The position numbers were made by a program, and so were the translations under genes. A DNA stretch of 64,000 nucleotides from 79-D21 sp022839995 (lineage in GTDB: Bacteria > Synergistota > Synergistia > Synergistales > 79-D21), in assembly GCA_022839995.1 (NCBI GenBank), contig JALHIN010000006.1, positions 28,613 through 92,612 of the forward strand, written 5' to 3'. The notes below the pieces were generated by a model. The model was not told the DNA's origin, made no database searches, and was given only the letters and a program-made list of their open reading frames with translations. Below, one piece after another: positions 44,158 through 52,774 of the stretch. Every line of letters begins with the position of its first letter. Position 1 is the first letter of the stretch.

Positions 44158-45501
44158 TCAGGCTTCCCGGTCTTCCGGATTCTCCGGGGGTTCGATGGCT
44201 TTTTCCGGCTTGAAGGTGAACTCCGTTTCCCCGATGGTGACCAGGTCACCTTCCCTGGCACCGGCTTCCTCGAGCAGTTCTTCCACTCGGTACCGGGCCA
44301 GCAGCCGGGAAAATCGAAGGATGGCCTCGTCCTGGTCAAAATTGTACCTTAGGACGGCTTCTTCGAGGCGGGAATGGATCACACGATACCCCTTATTCGC
44401 GCGGAGCTTCACGATTTGGACTATATCCCGTTTTCTCGAGGCCAACCCCGATTCCGGTTCCTCCTGCAGGGCAACCAGTCGGGTTTCCCCCTTCGGGCGA
44501 GGGATGGCCCTGGAATGTTCCACGATCGCTTCGGCCAGGCAGGCAATTCCTTCTCCCGTCAGGGCGCTCAAGGGAAAGAACCGCAACCCCATCCTTTCGA
44601 AAGCTGCGCTGATTTCTTCAAGGACCGTCCTGTTCTCCAGGAGATCGATCTTGTTTCCGACGACAAGGGTTGGCGTTTCCAGGAGAGCCGCCTTGTATTG
44701 CCTGAATTCTTCCCGGACGGTCTCCCATTGTTTCATTACGGGCGAAACGCCCGTCCCTTCCGAAACGTCGAGGACGTGGACCAGGAAACGCGTCCGTTCC
44801 ACATGCCGGAGGAAAGCCAGCCCGAGCCCGAGATTGCGATGGGATCCCTCGATGAGACCCGGAACATCGGCGAGGACAACCCGTTCATCGTCAACCGACA
44901 AGACTCCCAGGTTCGGAGAGAGCGTGGTGAACGGGTAAGGAGCGATTTTGGGCTGCGCCCTTGAAAGAGCTGCCAGCAGGCTAGATTTCCCCGCGTTGGG
45001 CAGACCGACCAACCCCACGTCTGCGATCAGCTTGAGCTCCAGGCGCAGGGTCCTCTCCTCCCCGGGCATCCCTTTTTCGGAAAAGCGGGGGGTTCTCCGG
45101 GACGAACTTGCGAATACCGCGTTCCCCCTCCCTCCCCTTCCGCCTCGTGCGGCGAGAAACCGGTCCCCCGGTTCGACGAGGTCTGCGATCGGTTCCGGGG
45201 AAAAGGAATCGAAAACCAGGGTCCCGCAAGGGACAAGGATCACGAGATCCTCGCCCGAGCGGCCATTCCGGCGAGCCCCCTGGCCTGGTTTCCCCGATTC
45301 GGCGAAAAAGCGCCGTTCGAACTCGAAATCGGCCAAGGTCTGCAGCGAGTGGGTCGCTTCAAGGTAGACATTCCCTCCCCGCCCGCCATTTCCCCCGTCG
45401 GGGCCGCCTTTCGGGATGTATTTTTCCCTCCGGAAGCTCATGCAGCCATCGCCGCCGTTCCCGGAGCGAACGGTGATGGTCGCCAAGTCCATGAATTTCA
45501 T
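44158..45501 (-). CDS. obgE: GTPase ObgE/CgtA
   Basis: Ribosome-assembly and stress GTPase, 447 aa. The glycine-rich Obg domain fills residues 1-158 (GGDGCMSFRREKYIPKGGPDGG, GGRGGRGN); the G domain has G1 GLPNAGKSS, G2 in PFTTLSPNLG, G3 DVPGLIEG and G4 NKID; residues about 345-425 form an OCT domain. GAGGTG precedes ATG 45501. It lies downstream of rplU-rpmA, the usual place. Confidence 0.96.
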   Translation of the reverse strand: MKFMDLATITVRSGNGGDGCMSFRREKYIPKGGPDGGNGGRGGNVYLEATHSLQTLADFEFERRFFAESGKPGQGARRNGRSGEDLVILVPCGTLVFDSFSPEPIADLVEPGDRFLAARGGRGGRGNAVFASSSRRTPRFSEKGMPGEERTLRLELKLIADVGLVGLPNAGKSSLLAALSRAQPKIAPYPFTTLSPNLGVLSVDDERVVLADVPGLIEGSHRNLGLGLAFLRHVERTRFLVHVLDVSEGTGVSPVMKQWETVREEFRQYKAALLETPTLVVGNKIDLLENRTVLEEISAAFERMGLRFFPLSALTGEGIACLAEAIVEHSRAIPRPKGETRLVALQEEPESGLASRKRDIVQIVKLRANKGYRVIHSRLEEAVLRYNFDQDEAILRFSRLLARYRVEELLEEAGAREGDLVTIGETEFTFKPEKAIEPPENPEDREA

Positions 45502-45530
45502 TCGTCACACCTCACTGCAAAAACCCATTG

Positions 45531-45566
45531 AAAGCGAAAGGGGCCCTGCAAGGCCCCTTTCGCTTT
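45531..45566 (-). terminator. strong hairpin between rpmA and obgE
   Basis: A perfect 15-bp inverted repeat: AAAGCGAAAGGGGCC (45531-45545) pairs with 45552-45566 across a 6-nt loop. On the minus strand the stem ends in CTTT and a T-run comes only after CAATGGG, so it may be a partial terminator or an RNA-processing or stability element that lowers obgE expression relative to the ribosomal proteins. Confidence 0.6.
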
Positions 45567-45594
45567 GCAAATCTCTGCGTAGGAAGAATCCAAA

Positions 45595-45852
45595 TCAGGC
45601 CGGAACGGTTTCAATCCGGGCTTCCTTGCGTCCGCACCGGGTGGCGAAGCGTACGATTCCCGGCTTGAGGGCGAACAGCGTATCGTCCTTGCCTCTCCCG
45701 ACATTGACTCCGGGGTGGATTTTTGTCCCTCGCTGCCGGACGAGTATCGTCCCCGCATTGACGACCTGGCCGTCATGGCGCTTCAGGCCCAGCCGCTTCC
45801 CGATTGAATCTCTGCCATTGGTGCTGCTGCTTTGTCCTTTTTTATGAGCCAT
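45595..45852 (-). CDS. rpmA: 50S ribosomal protein L27
   Basis: Large-subunit protein whose N-terminus reaches the peptidyl transferase centre, 85 aa. It begins directly MAHKKGQSSSTNGRDS, without the cleavable N-terminal extension found in Firmicutes, in line with the lack of a prp protease gene between rplU and rpmA. KRHDGQVVNAGTILVRQRGTKIHPG is the core. It follows rplU by 27 nt. Confidence 0.97.
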   Translation of the reverse strand: MAHKKGQSSSTNGRDSIGKRLGLKRHDGQVVNAGTILVRQRGTKIHPGVNVGRGKDDTLFALKPGIVRFATRCGRKEARIETVPA

Positions 45853-45879
45853 CGTCGTCCTCCCGTGTCCGAACCGTCG

Positions 45880-46191
45880 CTACCCGCGAACCGCATCAAT
45901 GCGGACTTCAGTGAAGTCCTGGCGATGTCCACGGAATTTGCGGTAGTTTTTCTTTCGCTTGTAGTGGAAGATGTAGACTTTCGGCTCCCTGCCGTGCCGG
46001 AGAACCGTTCCTTCCACGGTGGCTGCATCAAGGAAGGGATTCCCGACCTTGACCTCGTTCTCATCCGCGAAGAGAAGCACCTTCCCGAGGGTTACCGTGG
46101 CTCCTGGTTCCGCGCTCATCTTCTCCACCCGGATGGTTTCACCAGGCGAAACGCGATACTGTTTTCCTCCTGTTTCGATCACTGCATACAT
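45880..46191 (-). CDS. rplU: 50S ribosomal protein L21
   Basis: Large-subunit protein, 103 aa. MYAVIETGGKQYRVSPG and the basic C-terminal KVYIFHYKRKKNYRKFRGHRQ are diagnostic. GGGAGGAGG lies just upstream of ATG 46191. It is the first gene after a strong promoter and a structured leader. Confidence 0.97.
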   Translation of the reverse strand: MYAVIETGGKQYRVSPGETIRVEKMSAEPGATVTLGKVLLFADENEVKVGNPFLDAATVEGTVLRHGREPKVYIFHYKRKKNYRKFRGHRQDFTEVRIDAVRG

Positions 46192-46212
46192 CGAATCCGT
46201 TCCTCCTCCCGC

Positions 46213-46251
46213 TGGGACACAGGGCGGCCATCGGCACTTGAGCCCTTCCCA
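46213..46251 (-). promoter_or_regulatory. structured leader of rplU-rpmA
   Basis: On the minus strand TGGGAAGGGC (46251-46242) pairs with GCCCT (46225-46221) and TCCCA (46217-46213), with GTG bulged between them; the enclosed loop can form a small GCC/GGC hairpin. It lies within the roughly 77-nt leader, directly before the ribosome site. Autogenous control by L21, as in the known L21 leader of Firmicutes, is possible but untested here. Confidence 0.5.
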
Positions 46252-46274
46252 AGCGATATGTTGACAGCTTTTGA

Positions 46275-46303
46275 ATTTTAAGGTCCTTGCGCCGGTCCGT
46301 CAA
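46275..46303 (-). promoter_or_regulatory. sigma-70-type promoter of rplU
   Basis: On the minus strand TTGACG (46303-46298) and TAAAAT (46280-46275) are separated by exactly 17 nt. The -35 starts 4 nt after the recN stop. Predicted start is near 46268. Confidence 0.85.
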
Positions 46304-46307
46304 GCTT

Positions 46308-47966
46308 TCAGTTCTTGTCTTTCAAAAGGACTGCAGCATGTTCGAGGGCTTTGGGAGAATCCGGAGTACCCGAAAGCATTCGGGCGATTTCCGCAGCCCG
46401 TTCCTCGCCTGTGACTTCGAGGATCTCCGTCAGTTCTCCGTTCCGGCGAACGGCGAACTGCTGGTCGGCTTGCGCTGCAATAACGGCTTCGTGGGTGACC
46501 AGGATGACCTGGCAGCGGTTCGAGAGTTCCTTGAGCTTGAATCCGGTCAAAAGTGCCGATCGTCCTCCAAGTCCCGCTTCGACTTCGTCGAAAACGAGCG
46601 TGGGAGGTAATTGCTCGTCTGGCAAAGAAACCTGGAGGGCCAGGAGGATCCGGCTGAGCTCCCCTCCTGAGGCGACACGGGCGATCGGGCCGCTGAAGGT
46701 CCCGTTCGACAGGGTAAATTCAATTTCGTCCGAACCGCTTGGACGGATTTTGCCGAGGTCTTTCAGCGAAACCCCGAAATGGAAGTTTTCCATCGCCAGG
46801 TCGGCGAGGTGGGAAGAAACGGTTTCTTCGAGTTTGGCAGCTACCGTCCGCCGGTTTTCTGCCAGGGCGTTCGCCGTTTGGGCTACTTCCTTCCGTGCCT
46901 GCCGGCAGCGCTGAACCAGGGATTCTCTTTCCGCGGCGCTTTTTTGCATCCAGTCGAGGTTTTCCTCGGCCTTCTCGCAGAAAGCAAGCAGTTCTTCCAG
47001 GGATTCGGCTCCCACAAGCCGTTTCAACTTGCGGAGAGTTCCAAGCCGGTTTTCGAGCAGTTCCCTGCGCTCTTCCGCTTCTTCCACACGCTTGTCCTGG
47101 AGGATCGCCCTTGAAAAGACCTCCAGCTTTTGCATCTCTTTCAGGAGATTCTCGAATGAGGAGCCAAGCAGCGTTTCCTGTTCCTTGTCGAGGGCTCCTG
47201 CCATTTCCCGCATCCACCTCTGGAGTTCTTCCGCCAGCCCCCCTTCGGAAGAGCCTCCAAGAAAACGCGCGGCGATTTCCCTCAATTTCCCTTGGCGGGA
47301 AAGGAATTGCTCTAGAGACTGGAGTTCCTCTTTCCACCCGGCCTCGTTCCCGTCCTTTAACTGGAGTCGGCGAACGGTCTCGATCACACTCTCCGCATCC
47401 AGATAGGTTTTTTCGATTTCCCGCCTTCTTTCCTGCAACGCAGACAGTCCCCGTTCAAGCCGAATCGCCGTTTCGAAGCCAGCAGCCAGCTTTTTTCTGA
47501 GGAAGGCGGACTCCTCTCCCCCGCAGCTGTCAAGAAGGTCCCGTTGGCGGCGGGGATCCAGGAGATCGAGCTGGGAAAATTGACTCTGGATGCCGAGTCG
47601 CCTTTCCGTGAAATCCTTCAGCCTCGCGAACGGGACCGATTCTTCCCCGAGATAGTTCCTGTTTCGACTTCCGCGGGAAAGGATGCGTCCAGCGACAGTT
47701 TCGCTTCCGGTGCCTTTCTCGCGGAATACGCCCCAAACTTCGCCTTCCTCGAATCCGAACCGGATGGAAGCGGTTTGAGACCTCTTCCCTGCAAGGACCT
47801 CCAGGGCACGGACCAGGCTGCTTTTTCCCGTTCCGCTTTCGCCCGTCACAGCAATGAAATTCCCGCGAAGAATCAACCGGGCCTGCTGGATTCCCCCGAT
47901 ATTCTTTACGGAAAATTCGGAAAGCCCCCTTCCCTGCGTCTTCATTCGGTGACGTTTTGCCCCCAC
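46308..47966 (-). CDS. recN: DNA repair protein RecN
   Basis: SMC-like ATPase in double-strand break repair, 552 aa. Walker A is GESGTGKSS near residues 42-50; the middle (about 170-390) is coiled coil; the C-terminal half holds VASGGELSRILLAL (signature) and TLVFDEVEAGLGG (Walker B). GTG 47966 has GGAG 8 nt upstream; ATG 47945, overlapping the nadK stop, is an alternative. It ends the xseB-ispA-dxs-tlyA-nadK-recN group. Confidence 0.94.
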   Translation of the reverse strand: MGAKRHRMKTQGRGLSEFSVKNIGGIQQARLILRGNFIAVTGESGTGKSSLVRALEVLAGKRSQTASIRFGFEEGEVWGVFREKGTGSETVAGRILSRGSRNRNYLGEESVPFARLKDFTERRLGIQSQFSQLDLLDPRRQRDLLDSCGGEESAFLRKKLAAGFETAIRLERGLSALQERRREIEKTYLDAESVIETVRRLQLKDGNEAGWKEELQSLEQFLSRQGKLREIAARFLGGSSEGGLAEELQRWMREMAGALDKEQETLLGSSFENLLKEMQKLEVFSRAILQDKRVEEAEERRELLENRLGTLRKLKRLVGAESLEELLAFCEKAEENLDWMQKSAAERESLVQRCRQARKEVAQTANALAENRRTVAAKLEETVSSHLADLAMENFHFGVSLKDLGKIRPSGSDEIEFTLSNGTFSGPIARVASGGELSRILLALQVSLPDEQLPPTLVFDEVEAGLGGRSALLTGFKLKELSNRCQVILVTHEAVIAAQADQQFAVRRNGELTEILEVTGEERAAEIARMLSGTPDSPKALEHAAVLLKDKN

Positions 47967-48808
47967 TGGAATTTCTCCAGAAGAAGATCGTAATAATCTC
48001 TGTCTGGAAGGAGAATGATGCTCACGGATTTTTCCTTTGCCAGGGAGGCGTTGATCTGGTCTCCAGGCAAGAGTTCGTACCCCAGTTGCCCATCCTGCGT
48101 CAGCATCATGTCCCTGTGGTCCCCCCGGGGGATGATCCGGATGAGATCGTCCTCACCGAAAACCATTGGCCGGGCATAAAGGGTATGCGCGCAAATCGGC
48201 ACAAGCAGCATGCAGGGCACGTGTGGCGGGATAATGGGTCCGCCTGCCGAAAGGGCGTATCCCGTCGACCCGGTGGGAGTCGAGAGAATCAACCCGTCTC
48301 CGGTCATCAAGCTCAAGGGCCTTTGCCCGACCGAGATTTCAAGGGTAATCACCCTGGCAAAAGCGCCCTTTGTCACGACCAGGTCATTCAGGGCGTAAAC
48401 CTCGTGGACCAGGGCCCCCCCGCGGTTCACGGTTCCCTTGAGAAGTTGTCTTTTCTGGGTGAGGAAATTCCCCTCGAGGATCGTTTCGATATCCCTTTCG
48501 GCTCGATTCGGATCCCCTGAAGCCAAAAAACCGAGTCTGCCGACATTGATCCCGTAAAGGGGGATGTCATTCCCCAGGACATACCGAGCGGCTCTGAGGA
48601 AGGTGCCGTCGCCCCCTAGAACGACTGCGAAACGAACCTGCTCTTTCCAGTCCTCGTCTTCGGCTCCCGGAATTCCCAGTACAGCGGCCTCGTGTGGCGG
48701 AGCGAGGAAGGAGACGCCCTTTTCTGCGCCCCACAGAAGCAACCGTTTTCCGATTTCGAGAGCCTTTGGCTTTTGAGGGTTGATCAGGAGGCCGATTTTG
48801 TTTTTCAT
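47942..48808 (-). CDS. nadK: NAD kinase
   Basis: Phosphorylates NAD to NADP, 288 aa. The catalytic GGDGT is at residues 65-69; ALNDLVVTKG and LSTPTGSTGYALSAGGPII follow, both diagnostic. It overlaps tlyA by 4 nt and recN by about 25 nt. Slightly diverged C-terminus. Confidence 0.95.
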   Translation of the reverse strand: MKNKIGLLINPQKPKALEIGKRLLLWGAEKGVSFLAPPHEAAVLGIPGAEDEDWKEQVRFAVVLGGDGTFLRAARYVLGNDIPLYGINVGRLGFLASGDPNRAERDIETILEGNFLTQKRQLLKGTVNRGGALVHEVYALNDLVVTKGAFARVITLEISVGQRPLSLMTGDGLILSTPTGSTGYALSAGGPIIPPHVPCMLLVPICAHTLYARPMVFGEDDLIRIIPRGDHRDMMLTQDGQLGYELLPGDQINASLAKEKSVSIILLPDRDYYDLLLEKFQWGQNVTE

Positions 48809-49668
48809 GTGTCAATCCCCTTTTCTTTGCCGGCTCGATCCGGATTTCCGGAGAGGGCCAGGGCCGCTTGAAAAACGACGGTTTCCACCATTTCTTTCAT
48901 GCTGCCGGAAAATTCTCCCCCGCGTGGGATCCTCGAAAGATGGGCGAGAAATTCGATGTTCCCGCTCGGTCCCTTAATGGGGGACCAGGTTAACCCCGCC
49001 AGGGTGATTCCCGGCAGACCTCGGACAAAATCGACGAACTCTTCAAGTACTTCCCGGTGGACCTGGGAAGAGCGAACCACTCCCCCTTTTCCGACCCGGT
49101 CCTTGCCCGCCTCGAATTGGGGCTTCACTAGGACGGCCATCTCCCCGTCGGGTTTCAGGATATCCAGCAGTGGCGGCAGCAAGAGTCGCAGCGAAATGAA
49201 GGATACGTCTACCACGATCAGGTCCATCGGCGTCGGAAACGACTCCCGGTTCAGGTAGCGGGCATTCGTCCGTTCCATCACGACGACCCGCGGGTCTGTG
49301 CGGATTTTCCAGGCCAGTTGACCGTATCCCACATCGACCGCGTAGACCCTGGAAGCGTTGCGGGAAAGAAGCACCTCGGTGAAACCGCCCGTGGAGGCCC
49401 CGACATCCAGGCAAACGCGGCCGGAAGGATCAATGCCGAAGACCTCTAGTGCCTTGAGAAGCTTTTTCGCTCCCCGGCTCACCCACTCCGTTTCCTTTTC
49501 GACGATCTCAAGTGTGAGGTCGGGGGAGACGAGCTGCCCTGCCTTTTCCGCGGGGGTTCCATCGATCCGCACGAGTCCCGCCATGATCATCGCCTGGGCC
49601 TTGGCACGGGTAGGCGCGAGCCCTCGTTCCAGGAGGAGCTTATCGAGCCGTTCCTTCGAGCGAGGCAA
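48805..49668 (-). CDS. tlyA: TlyA family rRNA (cytidine-2'-O)-methyltransferase
   Basis: S4 RNA-binding domain (residues about 1-62, RLDKLLLERGLAPTRAKAQAMIMAG) joined to an FtsJ-like methyltransferase (VCLDVGASTGGFTEVLL, VVDVSFISLRLLLPPL, LVKPQFEAGKDRVGKGGVVR), 287 aa. Known members methylate 16S and 23S rRNA; haemolysin annotation is historical. TTG 49668 follows GGAGAAAG and lies inside the end of dxs. Confidence 0.94.
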   Translation of the reverse strand: MPRSKERLDKLLLERGLAPTRAKAQAMIMAGLVRIDGTPAEKAGQLVSPDLTLEIVEKETEWVSRGAKKLLKALEVFGIDPSGRVCLDVGASTGGFTEVLLSRNASRVYAVDVGYGQLAWKIRTDPRVVVMERTNARYLNRESFPTPMDLIVVDVSFISLRLLLPPLLDILKPDGEMAVLVKPQFEAGKDRVGKGGVVRSSQVHREVLEEFVDFVRGLPGITLAGLTWSPIKGPSGNIEFLAHLSRIPRGGEFSGSMKEMVETVVFQAALALSGNPDRAGKEKGIDT

Positions 49669-51505
49669 GGGCTTTCTCCAGGATCTTTGGAGCTGTCAGG
49701 CCGCAGCTTTCCCATTGGGCTTCAACGGTCGACTGCGGGATGTAGCGGCTTGGCACCCCGAAGCGAAGCACGCGCGCGGCACCCCGAATCGAATTGGCTC
49801 GTGCAGCCACGGCCTCGCCGAATCCTCCACTTACGAATCCGTCCTCGAGCACACAAGCCAGGCGGTTGCCGGAAAGCGTTTCATCGATCCGATCCCAGTC
49901 CGCGGGCTGGACAAACCGGAGGTCAAGCACGGATGGCCCCGGCAGCCCTGCCTGTTCTGCCAGCCCGTGAACCTCCAGGGCAAGGGGGACCGTTCTCCCG
50001 TAAGCCATGATCGTCCAGGATGCTTTGCCTTTGACCAGTTCCTCCGCCTTCCCCCACCCCATTGGACTGGAAGAGACCCTCAGGCAGTTCGGGGCGATGC
50101 CGCGGGGGAAGCGGATCATTGCTGGATGTCCCTGTCGGTGGGATTCCTGGATCATCCAGCGGGCTTCTTGGGCATCTCGCGGGGCCATGATCGAAATTCC
50201 CGGGATCGATCGTCCCCAGCAGACATCCACCAGGCCATGGTGGGTTTCTCCGTCTTCCCCCACGAGTCCAGCCCGATCGACAAGGAGGATCACGGGGAGG
50301 TCCTGCATGGCAATATCGTGAATCAGCTGATCCATTGCCCTTTGTAGGAAGGTCGAATAGATGAAGACGAACGGCCTCACCCCTCCTGCGGCCAAGCCTG
50401 CGGCGTACGTCAACAGGTGCCCTTCAGCGATCCCAACGTCAAAACACCGGTTGGGCCACCGTTCCTCGAAGCCGTTCAACCGCGTTCCGTCCTTCATGGC
50501 CGCGGTCAGGCAGACGATACGATCGTCGTTTTCGGCCAGTTCCGTCACGGAACGGACAACGACATCGCTCCAGCTTGCTTCGCCGGGGCTCGGTTTTCCT
50601 GACCCTTTCGCCGGAATTCCATGGTAGCGCGTTGGCTCGGCTTCAGCGGGCGGGTACCCTTTCCCCTTTTTTGTGCGGAGGTGGATCAGGAGCGGCTGTC
50701 CATAAAACCGGGAAAGACCGAAAATTTCCAGCAGTTCTTCAAGGTTGTGTCCGTCGAAAGGGCCCCAGTAACTGATTCCCAGGCCCTCGAAGATGTTGTT
50801 GGGTTGAAGCAGTGATTTCATCCGAGTCTTGGATCGGGAGAGCAGGTCCTCGATGGATTCTCCGCGCTGCCTTTTCCGGCATTGATCTTTTACGTACTCC
50901 TTGAACCGCTTGTAGTACGGATTGACCGCAAGACGGGCCAGGTAATCCGCGAGTCCACCTACTGGGCGGCTGATTGACATGGAGTTGTCGTTGAAAATCA
51001 CGGTCAGGCGGCTCCGGGTTTCCCTGACGTTGTTCAGTGCCTCCAGGGCAAGGCCGTTGTAAAGAGCTCCGTCTCCGATGACGGCGATCACTTCGTGGTC
51101 CTGTCCCTTCAGATCTCGAGCCTTTGCGTAACCAAGGGCGGCAGAGATCGACGTGCTGCTGTGCCCCACATCGAAGTGATCGAAAGGGCTTTCCCTTCGC
51201 TTGGGAAAACCCGAAATCCCCCCTTCCCGGCGTAGCGTGTGGAAACGATCGAGCCGGTCTGTGAGGATTTTGTAAGCATAAGCCTGGTGTCCGACATCAA
51301 ACACAATTCGATCCTTCCGGGGGTCGAACACACGGAGAAGGGAAACGATAAGCTCGACGGCTCCGAGCGAGGAGGCCAGGTGCCCTCCATTTTCTGTAAC
51401 AACACGAACCATCAGTTCCCGGATTTCCTGGCAGAGTCCCGGCAGCTGTTCCTTTGGCAGTTGTTTGAACGTCTCGTAGTCTTTCAGGTTCTCAAGCACA
51501 CCCAT
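49640..51505 (-). CDS. dxs: 1-deoxy-D-xylulose-5-phosphate synthase
   Basis: Thiamine-diphosphate enzyme that opens the MEP isoprenoid pathway from pyruvate and glyceraldehyde-3-phosphate, 621 aa. FDVGHQAYAYKILTDR, DVGHSSTSISAALGYA and the ThDP motif GDGALYNGLALEALNN with IFNDNSMSIS are present; the second half has FDVGIAEGHLLTYAAGLA and DRAGLVGEDGETHHGLVD. Overlaps tlyA by 29 nt. It pairs functionally with ispA upstream. Confidence 0.96.
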   Translation of the reverse strand: MGVLENLKDYETFKQLPKEQLPGLCQEIRELMVRVVTENGGHLASSLGAVELIVSLLRVFDPRKDRIVFDVGHQAYAYKILTDRLDRFHTLRREGGISGFPKRRESPFDHFDVGHSSTSISAALGYAKARDLKGQDHEVIAVIGDGALYNGLALEALNNVRETRSRLTVIFNDNSMSISRPVGGLADYLARLAVNPYYKRFKEYVKDQCRKRQRGESIEDLLSRSKTRMKSLLQPNNIFEGLGISYWGPFDGHNLEELLEIFGLSRFYGQPLLIHLRTKKGKGYPPAEAEPTRYHGIPAKGSGKPSPGEASWSDVVVRSVTELAENDDRIVCLTAAMKDGTRLNGFEERWPNRCFDVGIAEGHLLTYAAGLAAGGVRPFVFIYSTFLQRAMDQLIHDIAMQDLPVILLVDRAGLVGEDGETHHGLVDVCWGRSIPGISIMAPRDAQEARWMIQESHRQGHPAMIRFPRGIAPNCLRVSSSPMGWGKAEELVKGKASWTIMAYGRTVPLALEVHGLAEQAGLPGPSVLDLRFVQPADWDRIDETLSGNRLACVLEDGFVSGGFGEAVAARANSIRGAARVLRFGVPSRYIPQSTVEAQWESCGLTAPKILEKALASLEGTAR

Positions 51506-51528
51506 GCCTCTCGTGATTCGCCTCCGTT

Positions 51529-52437
51529 TCAGCTGGACCGGTCCAGCAGGGCTCGGGCGAGTAAACGCAGGGAATTTGCTTCCTGCCCGAAACAGGACAA
51601 CGCCTCGACTGCTGCCCTGCTTTCCTCTCGGGCGATTTCCCTGGCCCTTTCCAAGCCGTAGGCGGAAACAAACGTCACCTTCCCCTGGGCGGAGTCTTTA
51701 CCCGGGGTTTTCCCTATTTCCGCAGTTTTTCCCGTGACATCGAGGATGTCGTCAACGACTTGGAAGGCCAAGCCCAAGTGTGTCCCATAATTATATAATG
51801 CCTTCAGTTTGCCGTCTTCCAACCCGGCGAGTATCCCGCCGGACAGGACTGAGGCACGGATCAGGGCTCCCGTTTTCAGGGACGCGATTTTCCGCACAAA
51901 ATCCGGTTCGGCTTCACGGCTTGGGAGATCGGTGTCCAGGACCTGGCCGGCACAGACCCCGGAGGGCCCGATGGCTTTCGCGAATTCCTGGAGAGCCCCC
52001 AGGACCCGCTCAGCAGGGAAAAGGGGCAAGAGATTCGAAATCGCGGTTTCGAAAGCCCAGAGGAGGAGAGAATCCCCGGCCAGCGTGGCGAGCCCTTCAC
52101 CAAAAACCACGTGGTTTGAAGGCTTTCCTCTCCGTAAAGGATCATCATCCATGCAAGGAAGATCGTCGTGAATCAGCGAGGCGGTGTGAAACATCTCAAG
52201 GGCGACCGCCATCGGCACGACCGATTCCGCGGGACAACCGACGAGCCCCGCTGCCTCCAGGCAAAGGAAAGGGCGCAGCCTCTTCCCCCCCGCCCGCAGG
52301 GAATAGCCCATGGCATCCCGTAAGCGCCCGGGGATTCCCGAGTTTTCCGTGAGCAGCCTTTCGATTTCCCGATCGACTTTTTCGCGGCATTGTCGAAGGC
52401 GAAAATCGAGATCCCTTTCCCCTTCGGTTTCCGTCAT
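51529..52437 (-). CDS. ispA: polyprenyl synthetase (farnesyl diphosphate synthase type)
   Basis: Chain-elongating prenyltransferase, 302 aa. The first Asp-rich motif is D91-D92 to D97 (DDLPCMDDDPLRRG), with the two-residue insertion typical of bacterial short-chain (FPP/GPP) synthases, and the second is DDILDVTGKTAEIGKTPGKD. GGKRLRPFL is the substrate loop. It overlaps xseB by 4 nt. Confidence 0.94.
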   Translation of the reverse strand: MTETEGERDLDFRLRQCREKVDREIERLLTENSGIPGRLRDAMGYSLRAGGKRLRPFLCLEAAGLVGCPAESVVPMAVALEMFHTASLIHDDLPCMDDDPLRRGKPSNHVVFGEGLATLAGDSLLLWAFETAISNLLPLFPAERVLGALQEFAKAIGPSGVCAGQVLDTDLPSREAEPDFVRKIASLKTGALIRASVLSGGILAGLEDGKLKALYNYGTHLGLAFQVVDDILDVTGKTAEIGKTPGKDSAQGKVTFVSAYGLERAREIAREESRAAVEALSCFGQEANSLRLLARALLDRSS

Positions 52438-52667
52438 GATCCAGCTTCCTCCCCGTCTAGCGGATTCCAGGCCGTTCCCTCCGAATCGTTCCCGCCCTCC
52501 GTGAGAAGGAGCACCCTTTGCCGCGCCTGTTCAAGAAAGGCCCTGCATTGCTCAGCCTTGGCCATTCCCTCTTCAAAAAGCTTCATCGCTTCTTCCAGTG
52601 CCATTGGTTCGCTTTCCAGCCTCTTGACGATGGCCTGGAGCGTCTCGATTTCCTTTGAAAAACTCAT
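52434..52667 (-). CDS. xseB: exodeoxyribonuclease VII small subunit
   Basis: Small subunit of ExoVII, 77 aa, with the expected FSKEIETLQAIVKRLESEPMALEEAMKLFEEGMAKAEQCRAFL helical core. ATG 52667 follows GAGGG by 8 nt; the longer open frame to 52757 runs into the rpmB promoter. The large subunit gene xseA, usually just upstream, is not here; rpmB, on the other strand, takes that place. Confidence 0.92.
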   Translation of the reverse strand: MSFSKEIETLQAIVKRLESEPMALEEAMKLFEEGMAKAEQCRAFLEQARQRVLLLTEGGNDSEGTAWNPLDGEEAGS

Positions 52668-52705
52668 GGAACGAACCCTCTTTCCCCTAGTCTGGACGAA
52701 CGGAA

Positions 52706-52734
52706 TTGCCAACCGTTCTGCCGTATGATACAAT
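52706..52734 (+). promoter_or_regulatory. sigma-70-type promoter of rpmB
   Basis: TTGCCA (52706-52711) and TACAAT (52729-52734) are 17 nt apart, and TGA just before the -10 makes an extended -10. Predicted start near 52741. Confidence 0.85.
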
Positions 52735-52774
52735 GCCACTCGCTGCATGGTTTCCAATCTGGGAGGGATCGACG

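Noticed and set aside
52690..52712. Minus-strand TTGGCA at 52712-52707 as -35 for xseB, back to back with the rpmB -35
   Set aside because: The hexamer 17 nt downstream is TAGGGG, a poor -10 box, so the promoter cannot be supported.
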